This document shows, piece by piece, positions 33,554-43,529 of a stretch of DNA of 64,000 bases. Within the stretch, counting starts at the first letter, position 1; the number at the start of each line of letters is the position of its first letter. The stretch spans positions 7,266,501 through 7,330,500 of the forward strand of contig CANUEZ040000165.1 in the NCBI GenBank assembly GCA_948099385.1. The letters are read 5' to 3'. The stretch comes from Fasciola hepatica (Eukaryota; Platyhelminthes; Trematoda; Plagiorchiida; Fasciolidae). The position numbers and the translations under genes were made by a program. The notes below the pieces were generated by a model. The model made no database searches. It worked only from the letters and a program-made list of their open reading frames with translations, and had not been told where the DNA came from.

Positions 33554-34640
33554 TCAATTGCTATCGTTCTGCATCTCCAGTCGCTGGACTCGAATCGAGT
33601 CCGAAAATCGTGCGGGAGTCCAAAATATCCCTCCTCTGGGTGAAAAGCAGCTGCCCTGATGACAGAACTTGTCTACCTGGTCTATAGTCATTCGGAATAC
33701 TGGTAGGTTTAGTGTTGGGCCAACCCAGTTCTGCGACAGCATCTTGCTATTTGAAGTTGCAAAATATATACGCAGTCCGTAAAGCCGCCTAGAGAAGCTT
33801 GTAACTACCTGGATCTTCACTTAGAAGAACCACGTCATCCGCATATTCAAGGTTTAACTTCCTCCAGCCGGGAAAAGTTCAATGCCACTAGCTTCACCTG
33901 ACGAAAGCGCGGTCTCTAGGATTATATCAATCACAAATTTAAAGAAAGAAGCTGAGCGAGAGAGAGAAAGAGAGAGAGGGGGAACCTTGACGTACGCCAC
34001 TTCATGTGATAAACTCGGGTGAGAGATCATCTTAGGCCAGAACTCTGCTTCAACTGTTCGTGTACAGGGACTTTATGATGGAAACGAATTTCTCTGGTAC
34101 AGCTTCCAACATGAAGACGCGTCAGAGATCTGTGCGGTCGACTAAGTCGAAGGCCACTTTCAGTTCCAGGAAAACATGAATGGATTTTCCACGGAAGGTG
34201 TGTCCACGTCCCAGAATTTTTCGAAGAGTGAAGATGTAACTATTACAACCCCAACGAGGTCGAAGCGCAACTTCATTTTCACTCGAGCGCTGTCAGCGAT
34301 CGTTAGCTAAGCGGAAGAGAATTATACCAGCAAGAAGCTTGAGCACTATGCTAACCAGACCTATTCCTCTGTGGTTATCACAACGGGACCTTTCACCTAT
34401 CTTTTAACACCGTACGATCACGGATCCAAACTTGCTCTTCGGACGTTTTTCCTTCATCCATAGCAAATAGAGCAGTCTCCTTAAATCTAATGACAATTCT
34501 GAACCCCTATCTAAGAACATGGACGGAAGCATTCCGTCCAGTCCAGCAGTCTTATTTCGTTCAAGATAACTTATCTCACGGAGAACCTCCGCCTCCAGCA
34601 GAGGATTGGTATCTAAATCTAGAACGCTGACCATAGTGTT
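33554..34640 (-). mobile_element. RTE (SR2-like) LINE, reverse transcriptase
   Basis: Reading down the minus strand: ISYLERNKTAGLDGMLPSMF; GSVIVRC; CDNHRGIGLVSIVLKLLAGI; a FRPGRGC-like block (LRPRWGC); FLELKVAFDLVDRTDL; SGVRQGSPS; LNLEYADDVVLLSED with an intact YADD catalytic box near 33,845; then DQVDKFCHQGSCFSPRGGI. This order is diagnostic for RTE-clade reverse transcriptases, close to the SR2 type of schistosomes. Several frameshifts and stops are present. It would be continuous with the C-terminal part at 32,050-32,430. Confidence 0.88.
33955..33982 (+). repeat. GA dinucleotide microsatellite
   Basis: An imperfect GAGAGA run with a G-run end, lying inside the decayed RTE element. Confidence 0.85.
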
Positions 34641-34699
34641 AGTTAGTGCATCTGTTGTGGGTAAACACCGTTTAAATTCTTTCTGAAATAGTCACCCAT

Positions 34700-35260
34700 T
34701 TAAAGACTGATTCGTATTGAATGTTATTTGTTGTCCCATCAGGACAGTTCATGGCGAAATACTGCATTAATTGTGACGGCGTTTCAATGAATTTATTATC
34801 ATCATTGTTCCGTCCAAGTCTGTTTTCATTTCAACATATGTTGCAGCGCCTAGTCTACTTTCTGCATACTGTCATGATAGTTGGCGCCGCAGTGCTAAAC
34901 AAATTCCGCACATGGATTGTGTTTTCTCGTTATGCGTCAGTATCAGCGGCGACCTTTAATCTGAATGTTTCTTTTGTAAAAACATCCTGTCAGTCGACAA
35001 CTGAGGATTGTTGATATTCTTCGGTATTTTAGAACAATTTTTTATCCGAAATTTCAATTGCATGAGCCAGAATCAAACCGGTGATCATTTGCCCGGCAAG
35101 CGGAGTGTCTCCAGTTAGATTTCAACTCGTGACGTTTGAATTTTGGATGCGAAAGATGGAATTTGTTTTTGTATTTTATTATGTGAGATCTGTGCTCCAG
35201 GTGCCAATAATACTTTCCATAAATCTTGTTACACCTCAAATGGAGTGAATCCAAGGGATA
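34700..35260. other. No recognised gene
   Basis: A 97-codon plus frame (34,721-35,014) and a 66-codon minus frame (35,054-35,254) show no domain or splice support. Confidence 0.3.
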
Positions 35261-35264
35261 GACG

Positions 35265-35270
35265 TTTATT
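35265..35270 (-). terminator. Candidate polyadenylation signal
   Basis: AATAAA on the minus strand, 15 bases downstream of the stop codon of the 76-codon frame. Confidence 0.35.
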
Positions 35271-35284
35271 ACCGCTCTTCTGCT

Positions 35285-35515
35285 CTAGGGCAGGATAGTC
35301 AACGGTAAAATCTGGTTGTGTACTGTGTCTGGGTGATCAGGTTGTCGTTTCTGTTCCATTTTATTCGCCAACGTTGCGTTATTAACTTTCCGGCCACCTG
35401 ATGGTGAAGTAGATGGGAGCATTGTCCTGGAATCTGTCGGAGTAGTCAATATTATGAGAAACAAGGTGATCAGTACTGACATGAGTATGAAATTGTTCGT
35501 AACCTGGTTATTCAT
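35285..35515 (-). CDS. Possible small secreted peptide precursor
   Basis: From an internal ATG at 35,515 the frame encodes 76 residues: MNNQVTNN, a hydrophobic core (FILMSVLITLFLIIL) typical of a signal peptide, a small-residue cleavage region near TTPTDS, then a polar tail. The tail contains SPSGGRK, which resembles a Gly-basic processing and amidation site, and MEQKR, a second dibasic site. An AATAAA lies 15 bases past the stop on the same strand. The layout fits a neuropeptide-like precursor, but a chance frame with a T-rich core is a real alternative. Upstream in-frame codons extend to 35,608. Confidence 0.3.
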   Translation of the reverse strand: MNNQVTNNFILMSVLITLFLIILTTPTDSRTMLPSTSPSGGRKVNNATLANKMEQKRQPDHPDTVHNQILPLTILP

Positions 35516-36978
35516 TATTGTGCTTTTATACCACTGCATACACGCGGCCTTGAATTGCGTGAATATATTCACACGAATATGTATACATACTTGTGATCCG
35601 TACTTCAAACTCCCTCGAGTTCTGTACTCTACTTTGATTTAATATAGTTCCTACTATTCATTCATTAGCATAAACTTACAGATGTGATTTCGCAGCATTT
35701 GATTTACTCAATGCAATCTTATAATCCAGCATTTTTAGATCTCACTTCTTCTATGTGCCGGGTTGAAGCTGATTTTGAACGTTCTGAACTGGGGTGCATA
35801 GCTTGTGAGCACATTTCAAAGGAGCAAAAATAAGTTGCTTTTTTCCTGAGTGTTATGGGCTAGTCAGCCTGTCCTGTGACTGAGAAGCTGATGTTCCAGT
35901 AAGACCAGTTTGCCTGAATTACTAAGAAGTCAAGAAATAAGTGCTTCGTCACTTTTATTATATGAATCTTTAAATTACAAAACGAGCGAACATTCATCAA
36001 ATTCAGGTATTCGTACATTTATCCTTCAGCTGCAAACACCAGCTGCACTCGAAAATTAAACTTCGAAATCGGTTCATTGCAGGCATCAAATGAAATCAGT
36101 TGCTATAAAAACTCCTCCCTTAATTTAAGTAGTGTGTGATTGCATCTCCAGTATCTCGTCTATCTTAACGCTGCGTTGCAGAACGCGCGTAATGTATGTG
36201 ACCAATACCGGAAGGTGAATAAGCTTACGGATATTACAGCATCAATCATGTTGCGTGGTTCACCTAAGAATCCATCCCCCACGCAGCACAGGGCGACACT
36301 CGACCGTCCCCTGAGTGCTCCCCTTGGGGACACTCAATTTTTCCCCCAAATGACGGCAGATTTGCTTCCAGAATATACGAAAGACTTTCTTTGTACTTAA
36401 AATACCAGAAACCGTTAGTAAATCTGTGGTAATTGTAGCTGTTTTTCCCCTAGTCGTATTGCTGAGTGTCCCTCAAAAGGTACACTCAGGAGGCGGTCAG
36501 AGATGAACCCTGAAAAGCACGTAATTGTGTCATACTGTTAACAGGATCCAATTTTTATTGTTATTTAATGGAATAAATACGCGTTAACAAAAGTCGACAA
36601 CCCGCAAGCATCACAGGTGAAAGTGCGTTCTGGCCTGGCCTGACTTAACCGTCCCTGAATGTCCCCTAAGGGGGACACTCGCAAAATTTCTGAAAATCAA
36701 AGTCATTTTGCCACTAAGGCATGTAAATTAACGTCTGTATACTTAAAATAACATTCACTGTCTGTAACTTTATTTTGTTATTGAATTAATCGTAATCTTG
36801 GTTCTCAATACTATTTCAGCATGAAGAATCACGTGATTTGAGGTACGCACTGGAAACATTACTGTTAGTATCACTAATATTATTATCAACATCACTGCTG
36901 TTGTGCCATAGTTCTCAATAATGTAAATAATATTTGAACCATCTGTGTAAGTGTTTCTGTTTTTCTTTTCTTTTTCAG

Positions 36979-37028
36979 ATGAAAACGATGAAGACCGGCC
37001 GGATATTTCTTGCCATGAGGATATGTAG
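36979..37028 (+). CDS. Candidate terminal exon inside the inverted-repeat element
   Basis: A pyrimidine-rich tract (TTTTCTTTTCTTTTTCAG) ends at 36,978. The exon supplies two bases, then codons for ENDEDRPDISCHEDM and a TAG at 37,026-37,028. AATAAA follows 15 bases later at 37,043. The strong acceptor, acidic peptide, stop and poly(A) signal make a textbook last exon. The upstream exon was not established; a candidate lies at 36,151-36,210 (acceptor CATCTCCAG, donor GTGAAT). The protein is unknown and could belong to the transposon or to a host gene that the element sits in. Confidence 0.45.
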
Positions 37029-37042
37029 ACGTATTTACGGTC

Positions 37043-37048
37043 AATAAA
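37043..37048 (+). terminator. Candidate polyadenylation signal
   Basis: AATAAA 15 bases after the TAG of the candidate terminal exon. Confidence 0.5.
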
Positions 37049-37540
37049 ATTGTGTCATGTGTACATATATTTCTCCTTTTTGGTTTATTCTATGTCCGTG
37101 CTTATGTCCGGCGAAATGAGATTAAGTACGAGAGTCCGTTACTAGTATAACTGGTATAAGGCTTATACATAAGTCCAAGCGTAACAACAGTATTGGACAT
37201 ACTTATATTAAAATAACGTTGGGATATCGTCGAACAGCTATGTAAGTAGTATTTATTAATTAAGAATGTAACTGGAATAAGCTCCATGGGCTTTTTCCGG
37301 GTTCCTCGCTGACCGTACACTGAGTGTCCCTTTCCTTGTTTCATTTGGGGTCACTCACTGGTCCGATCAAAGGGACTCTCAGGGGACACTTAGGCGACGG
37401 TTAAGGGGACACTTGTGCTGCATAAGCCGAAGTGCGGCCATTGTCTTGGAATTTCAAAATAAAATCGGCGCAGAAGTTCCCACGGTCTTGGCCATTTGTA
37501 AGTAATTCTCCTAGTGAAAGTGTTTTTGTCATAAATTTAA

Positions 37541-38017
37541 GTCCCGCTCGACCCGTCGCTTTCGAAATACTCAACTAGGACATGTTCAAGCCGTGTGCAG
37601 ACAGTCAAATTCACATCCAGATTGGATTCTTCTGAGGATTTTTCTAAGGTTGCCCTCTCTGTAGTAAATGCTGCTCATGGACGCATAGCTCATTTGTTTC
37701 GCGTTGATGACACAGCTCAACATGATTTCCTTGAAGGCTCCAATAATGTCAGATCTTTCATTCCTACTTGTTATGCGCCGTCCTTTCTCAATGTAAAACG
37801 GCGGCAGACGGATATTGTTGATAATGGTATCAATTCTGCTAGCACATACTATGCTCATGCACAGAGGCTGAACACTTTTTCTCCATTGAAAACTGTGCGC
37901 GATGTGTGTTCTAAGTCACTTTTGACGACTGTCATGCACACATTTGGTAACCAATCAGCGTGCGTGCCTGCAGACCAACAGGTGTGTACAGTTTTCGCAC
38001 TTTCTGCCGCGGGATAG
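37541..38017 (+). CDS. Unrecognised open frame of about 158 codons
   Basis: The frame is open from 37,541 (after a TAA at 37,538) to a stop at 38,017. It has no ATG near its beginning, so if coding it is an exon, and a CAG|GTGTGT donor near 37,981 is possible. Its composition is protein-like (charged, few low-complexity runs), with segments such as FRVDDTAQHDFLEGSN. I recognise no domain. It starts just outside the right end of the inverted-repeat element. Confidence 0.3.
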   Translation, partial: VPLDPSLSKYSTRTCSSRVQTVKFTSRLDSSEDFSKVALSVVNAAHGRIAHLFRVDDTAQHDFLEGSNNVRSFIPTCYAPSFLNVKRRQTDIVDNGINSASTYYAHAQRLNTFSPLKTVRDVCSKSLLTTVMHTFGNQSACVPADQQVCTVFALSAAG

Positions 38018-38019
38018 AA

Positions 38020-40590
38020 ATTAAAATGCGTCGTCGGCGAATCACACGCGAGTAACGCATCTCTATGCTACCAATCAGCGTCATTCTCCTACCCACCCCC
38101 ACCCCACCTTACGTACACGAATCAGCCGTACCTTTCATTTAATTTCTTCGCAACTTAATATTACCGACTAATTATACGGGAACTAATAGGCCATCCTTAG
38201 GCGATTCCCCCAAACGCGAAAGATAGCAGTCGCTAACTATGTTCATCCCAGTAATTCCTTTTCTTGCATAACTAAACAGTAGAGCTGACGCGAACGCATT
38301 TATTTCAGTTAGCCCACATTCGGAATTTGAATTACAACGGCGAGTGAAATATGTATAAAAAACATTTATAATTACAACTGATTTGTACAAACTTAGTTGG
38401 ATATCCAACTCCACGTCAAGTGACCACTTGTGCTTTTTCGTTGCTGGCTTCCTGTAACGGAAATAACGTAGAGAAATAATCACACTGTTTGTGTTGTTCG
38501 GTGCAAATTACGATGCGTGTCTAGCAGTCAGCCTCTTATGGCACATTCCGCTGCCATTCTACCAACGGACCGGAAATCTCCTTGTCGAAGCACAGCATCA
38601 GCAAAGTGGTGAACTTTCTTCACTGGCCTTGAAGAAACTCACCGACGGTTTGTTCCTTAACTTTAGTTTTCTGAAAAGCCATTTTACTTTGTGCTCCGGA
38701 GAGGTTCGCCTCATCAGTAATTTCTTTTTTCATCCATCGAGGCATCAGCTGGCGCCGACAAAGTGCTGTGGTTTGGCCGCACGTTGATGTAAAAACGTAA
38801 TCCTGTGGGGAATGCAGTGAATCAGAAAACACTTACCAATTTCCATCTGTCCTTTCCTTCCAGCACCGAGGCATCGAATTCGAATTGCTACCGATACAAC
38901 ACTCGACTACAAGGACTAATAAATTTATTTATTTGAACAATTACCGAATTTGATAGCGCCGCTTGCTCCGCCTGTGCACACCGTCTGCACGCAGTTGCGT
39001 CCCTCCAACACACACTTTGTCCCGCTCCAGAGTTTGGAATTCTGTTCTTTTGCGCGCTGCCGAGTATATTCGCTAACGTGTCACGAACCGAAGACCAGGG
39101 GCTATAGACTCTATACGGGAGCAGGTGTTGACTCAACTTTGGAGAACCCTAAACTGGTGAACCCGAACAACAAATTCATTCCATCATAGACACTCGTAAA
39201 TCCTTTAATCACATTTATTCTTTTACACATACTTTTTCCGACATATAAAAGGTGAATCTAGATTTCTGCTACCGTACTACTTTTATATTTCCCTAGTATC
39301 GATGTTATAAGTGTTTCACGGTTGCTGAATTGGTCTTTATGTATCGTTTCACATTTGATATACCATTGCTCTTATGGCTGGCAACGACCGCAAGCCTGAT
39401 CCCCCAAGTAGCACATTCGGTTCAGTTCAGTTCAGTCTGCACAGGACAGGTAATGGCCACGACCAATCGAGCGTCCAGAATTCCTTCGATGGTATGCACA
39501 CCAGTTATGCACCCACCACTGCCGAGTGTATTTCGTCGAATCCCCGCTAAAAATGAGAGGGAAACGGAAAACCTCATCGCACATCAACTGCGAGAGACAT
39601 TATGCATCGTGAGCGTTCACTGAGACAGTAAGCAATGAGGGAAAAAGTCTGCTAAAACATACTCCAGAAGGACCACAGTGCTACCCGTCATCCATCTAGT
39701 TGATATTCTCAAGGCTCACTACAAGGAAAGATCTCGTACCACTTGCGATCAGAGAGTGGGGTAAGTTCTGACCTGGCTTAATGTAATGCAGACATCATAC
39801 AGCTGACAGAAAAGCTTCTGAATTAAAATGGAACAAAAATGTCTTCAAAGTGTGCGTAATGGGAGTGGCTTTTATAAACATATATTCTTTATTTTTGGTG
39901 AATCTTGTTTTTCTCAGTCAAATCTCGGTAATTAGCTCTCCAGTCATTGACTTAGCCGTTGCTGATTGTTGATTGGGTTAGTGGTCATATATACCCTGTT
40001 GCTGAAGAAGTGCGATCTAGCCATCAACCTAGATCGGGCTTTTATCAACTTCTTTTCGTGTCCCCTTGTTCTGGAGTCTACGGCCATTGCCCAACCCTGT
40101 TGTGCACTGCCCAACGGAGCGTTGGGGTGGCGCACTAAGATGAAACTTCTGGACTCAAATAGCATAGGCCTTCCTGAACTGCAGAGCGCCGTTTGTATAT
40201 GTAAATTTCGTACGAATAGGTAACAAAAATTTGTATGACATTTGCACACTTTTTGTTTTACTGCGTGCCCACGTGACCGGGTGGCTCTTATTGGCTTCGT
40301 TTATTGTTTGTCGGCAGGTGAGTTTTCTCAGCGGTGAGTAGTTGCGGTTGGTAGTATAATTGTCTGATTGCCCTGAATAAGTATCTTTTAGACTGTATTG
40401 TTACTGTTCCGTCGTCTGATTCTTGTATGGTAGGTATTAATTGCTTGAAACATTCCATACTTTTTATAAGAGTAGAAGTTTCTTTCCGACGTTGTCAATA
40501 TAGAGGCAACCAGTACTTCCTGGAAAATAAATCTCATTAACAAAACGGTTACCTGTTGAAACCCATTCTTTCGTCCTTTCTCATTTCTAT
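38020..40590. other. No secure gene
   Basis: Several frames of 70-103 codons overlap on both strands (38,172-38,483, 38,491-38,787, 38,888-39,189, 39,330-39,623, 39,944-40,249). None has splice support or a known domain. The 39,330 frame begins with a hydrophobic stretch resembling a signal peptide, but it sits in TTCAGTTCAG-repeat DNA and I do not call it. Confidence 0.3.
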
Positions 40591-40592
40591 AG

Positions 40593-41775
40593 GAAGCATT
40601 TTGTTACGCCGAAAGAGATCAAGTGGCAAAGGTATAGGAGGAGACAGCTGGAACTGGGCTCCGTGCAGTGTCCCATATGTCACGATGCCAGTTTGTGGGA
40701 GCACAGAACTTCATGTCCCAAAGAAAGAATCCGGAGTATGCTCTTATAATGGATTCATTTATTTGAATTGTTGAACAGCAGTTACAGCTAGCACTTCCGG
40801 TGCTTTTCTTGAAGCGGAGCCACGACCGCCGGAGGTACAAACAGAAGGAGTGCCCAGGGACCTGATGAGTGGAGATAAACTTCCCATTGCGTGCACATCC
40901 GTGGGGATTGTTCTATCGGGTAAGATGGTATCGTTTCTATATTGCTTTACTTTCAAGCGACGGAAAGAGTACAACTGGGAAGAAATATATCCAAAAACGT
41001 AAACATGGACATGGTGCAACAGTCGCTATCTGATCTATTCGTTACCTCAAACCTAAGCATGAAACAGCGGCGAGACGCACTTTCCTGTGTGGGCAAGTTT
41101 GTGCCGGGTCTCCCACGTGGTTCACGGACTATTTCTCGTACACCACGTTCGTGTGAGAAAATTCAGTTAGACAGTGGAATATATATTAACGTTGGACTGA
41201 CAGACGGAATAAATATATGCCTAAGCAGCATGGATTTTATTCCCCATTCTATCGATCTACACCTGAACATAGATGGGCTGTCGTTGTTTCGGGCATCTTC
41301 CGTCCAGATGTGGCCGATTTTAGCAGGGAGAGTGCAGCCAATGTGTGCGCAAACCATGACTGTCGGATTTTATTGTGTTGTTAAAAAACCCTATCCAGTA
41401 CATGATTACTTGTGCCTCACAGTGAAAGAACTGGACCAACTGCTACAAAATGGCCTAAGCTATCGTGATTCTTCCATACGGTGTTGCTTGAAAGCCGTTA
41501 TCTGTGATACTCCAGCCAGGGCCTTTGTTCGTCAAGTCAGAAAGCCTGCTGGTTATTTCGGCTGTGATAAATGCAACCAACGCGGCTAGTACACGAACGG
41601 ATGGGAAGTTTCGCTCCGGGAAGTATCGCCGTCACTACATAGGCACCACTCCGTTGCTAGCCCTACCCATCGATATTGTGACCACATTTCCGTTAGATTA
41701 TATGCATATAATATGCCTGGGGTTACACAGAAACTACTTATCACCTGGCTGAAAAGCGGTCATTTATCACGTACC
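40593..41775 (+). pseudogene. DDE transposase-like gene (CACTA-related family), three exons, broken
   Basis: Exons 40,593-40,735, 40,788-40,919 and 40,958 onward join in frame across GT-AG introns of 52 and 38 bases. Exon 1 has a zinc-binding motif, CPICHDASLWEHRTSC. Exon 3 carries the family's core: LHLNIDGLSLFRASSV (first acidic residue in N-I-D-G), MWPIL, AVICDTPARAFVR (D-x-P-A-R-A), GYFGCDKC (zinc knuckle), then a TAG at 41,587-41,589. A frameshift follows, then HYIGTTPLLALPIDIVTTFP, then LDYMHIICLG, and a second shift to LLITWLKSGHLSR at 41,775. This order matches a widespread animal transposase-like family related to CACTA transposases. The coding sequence stops abruptly at a GGTACC repeat and the CR1 ORF1 fragment. 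No terminal repeats were found at its ends. Confidence 0.7.
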
Positions 41776-43260
41776 ACCGGTACAGGTACCGGTACCGGTA
41801 GCATCTTTCGGCTCGACGGAGGGCCGACCTTTCGAGAGCCTCCTTTTTTCTTTCGGGGCGGCCAACGCCTCATCTCTGTGCCTCGAGTTAGTGAACTCCT
41901 CCAAGATGGGCCTTGGCCTTCTGTAGCTTTCCGATATATCCGCCCTCCATGTTACTAACGGCAGGCTTCCTTCGATGGTGGCAGGGTTGCACAGACCAGT
42001 GCATCTTAGTTGGTGTACAATGTGATGTCTCATGGCCCTGATCATTGTTCTGCCCCACTTTACATGCTGTTCCGGAATTTCGTGAATCACCACTTTTCTT
42101 TACCCTCCCGTAGCTACTCCGCCAGTCCTTTTAGGTTTCCCATCTGCTGACTCAAATTCTTTCTGTCCTCGAGTGGGCCCCTTATCAATTCACCGCCACC
42201 TTCTAGTTCCGTGGCGGTTTTTAGAAGCATCTCAATGCATGCAGGTTTATTAGCCTCAGTATCTCGTACGATGGGCCGGCTTTTGTCCCTGGTTAGTTTC
42301 CCGGTCTCCTTTGGGTTCACCCCTTTGTTCACCCTATCTTTACCTACTCCTTTTGTTTTTCCTTCCACTCGATGGTCATTCTTACCAATTTCTTCCACGG
42401 GACCTGTGCACTAATTTTCGGGACGCTTTTTCGAGTCTTTTTCACAAGTCCTCACACATTCAACCACCCGTAATTCCCACTGAACCAATTTTATTGTGTC
42501 GGATTGGCAATCCACGCAGAACCACTTCATGTACTTGAGTTTCAAGTAAATCTCATATGCTCTGTTAGCGGCCTCACTGCGTGTCTCATGGTGCCACCTT
42601 CTGCAAGGGTCACACAATATCCCTTAATCCTCTGAGTCCTCTATACAGTTGTTGTTTCCGCACGAAGCCTGACTTTCTATTGGGCCATCTCTGCCCCTTC
42701 TTGTCTTCTTTGTGACAGCAAGCTCCATTGAAATTCGTGGTGATAAACAACTTCACTTTCTCCACGGATTTTAAAGCGTTATGCACCACAGTAGAGACGG
42801 CCAAACCTGGTGCGGAGCGCAAAAGAATACTCCCAAGGCTAAATGGCTACAGCAAAAAAGAAAAGTAACTTACGCATCGAGAAAATAAATGACCAAGACA
42901 ACCTGAATTCCATGGCATATTGGTTCCCGTTATCCTGATGATCCTGCTGAAAACTGCAGCCCAAAGCATTCCATAGGTTTTCCTAGCAGTTTCTGCTGTC
43001 CTTCTTTCAATTTTTCTTCTCATCAGATAAGGTCTCCACTCAGCTTCACTTAACGCGCTCATTCCATTCGACATTGACTTTGTTTTATTTCTTTGTGCTT
43101 AGTAGTTCGCTTTCCGCATTTCTCCTTAGTTAGTATCCTTTTCCCCTGTCTTTTAGGCAGCCCAAAATTCAAGGTGTAGCGCAAGCGGTGGTCGGTTCCG
43201 GGATTTGATGGAGGGTGCCTGAATGTCCAGATTTTTGCACTGGTGAGCCCCTCGGATCCT
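41767..43260 (-). mobile_element. CR1-like LINE, ORF1 region (PHD-like finger and nucleic-acid binding part)
   Basis: Reading down the minus strand: a block at 43,260-43,180 matching 46,270-46,100; then CDPCRRWHHETRSEAANRAY (42,600 region), ending WFCVDCQS, a PHD-like C..C..W.H...C..C finger typical of CR1 ORF1; then a lysine-rich linker with GGGELIRGPLED; then TWRADISESYRRPRPILEEF, then TNSRHRDEALAAPKEKRRLS, matching the S...PRP....F....RD..L..A..L ORF1 block. ORF2 should follow at lower coordinates, but the sequence instead joins the transposase near 41,775-41,830. So this is a 3'-truncated or rearranged ORF1 fragment. Assignment is by motif order. Confidence 0.65.
41776..41802. repeat. Short GGTACC/GGTACA tandem repeat at an element junction
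   Basis: ACCGGTACAGGTACCGGTAC and a few more bases form about four 6-bp units exactly where transposase coding similarity ends and LINE ORF1 similarity begins. Confidence 0.7.
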
Positions 43261-43529
43261 CCGGTGCTAAGGCCATTGGAATAGACGACTCTTCTTCAAC
43301 GCTTGGTTATATTCAGGGAGAGTTCACGTTAGACCTCCAGCCCCCCCCCCTCTTTGACAACTTTTCGGATTACAGCCCTCAGCCACACATAATTCGTGGT
43401 CAATATCCTCGGTAATATTTATATTCTTGTAGAGGTAGTTAGCATTAGATAAAGATTCCACGAGAACTGAAATGAGAGGAGGTAGTTAGCTTTCTAACTA
43501 TTAAGGATATAACAGGCTCTTGGTCATAT

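Larger units (their letters stand above)
36287..37417. mobile_element. Inverted-repeat element with GTCCCC/GGGGAC subterminal palindromes
   Basis: The left end reads CACAGGGCGACACTCGACCG, then TCCCCTGAGTG. The right end on the minus strand reads CACAAGTGTCCCCTTAACCG, then TCGCCTAAGTG. CACA and ACCGTC have identical spacing in both, and the outer GCAG is shared too. Related motifs recur inside at about 36,463, 36,640-36,680 and 37,319-37,335, including palindromes TCCCCTTGGGGA and GTCCCCTAAGGGGGAC. Clustered subterminal repeats in both orientations with CAC-type ends suggest a CACTA-like DNA transposon. I found no clear target duplication, so the exact ends are uncertain. Confidence 0.55.

Noticed and set aside
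38888..39189. LTR or promoter at 38.9-39.2 kb suggested by CCTAAACTGGTGAACCCG and a TATAAAAG near 39,244
   Set aside because: No paired repeat, no TG...CA borders and no downstream gag or pol was found.
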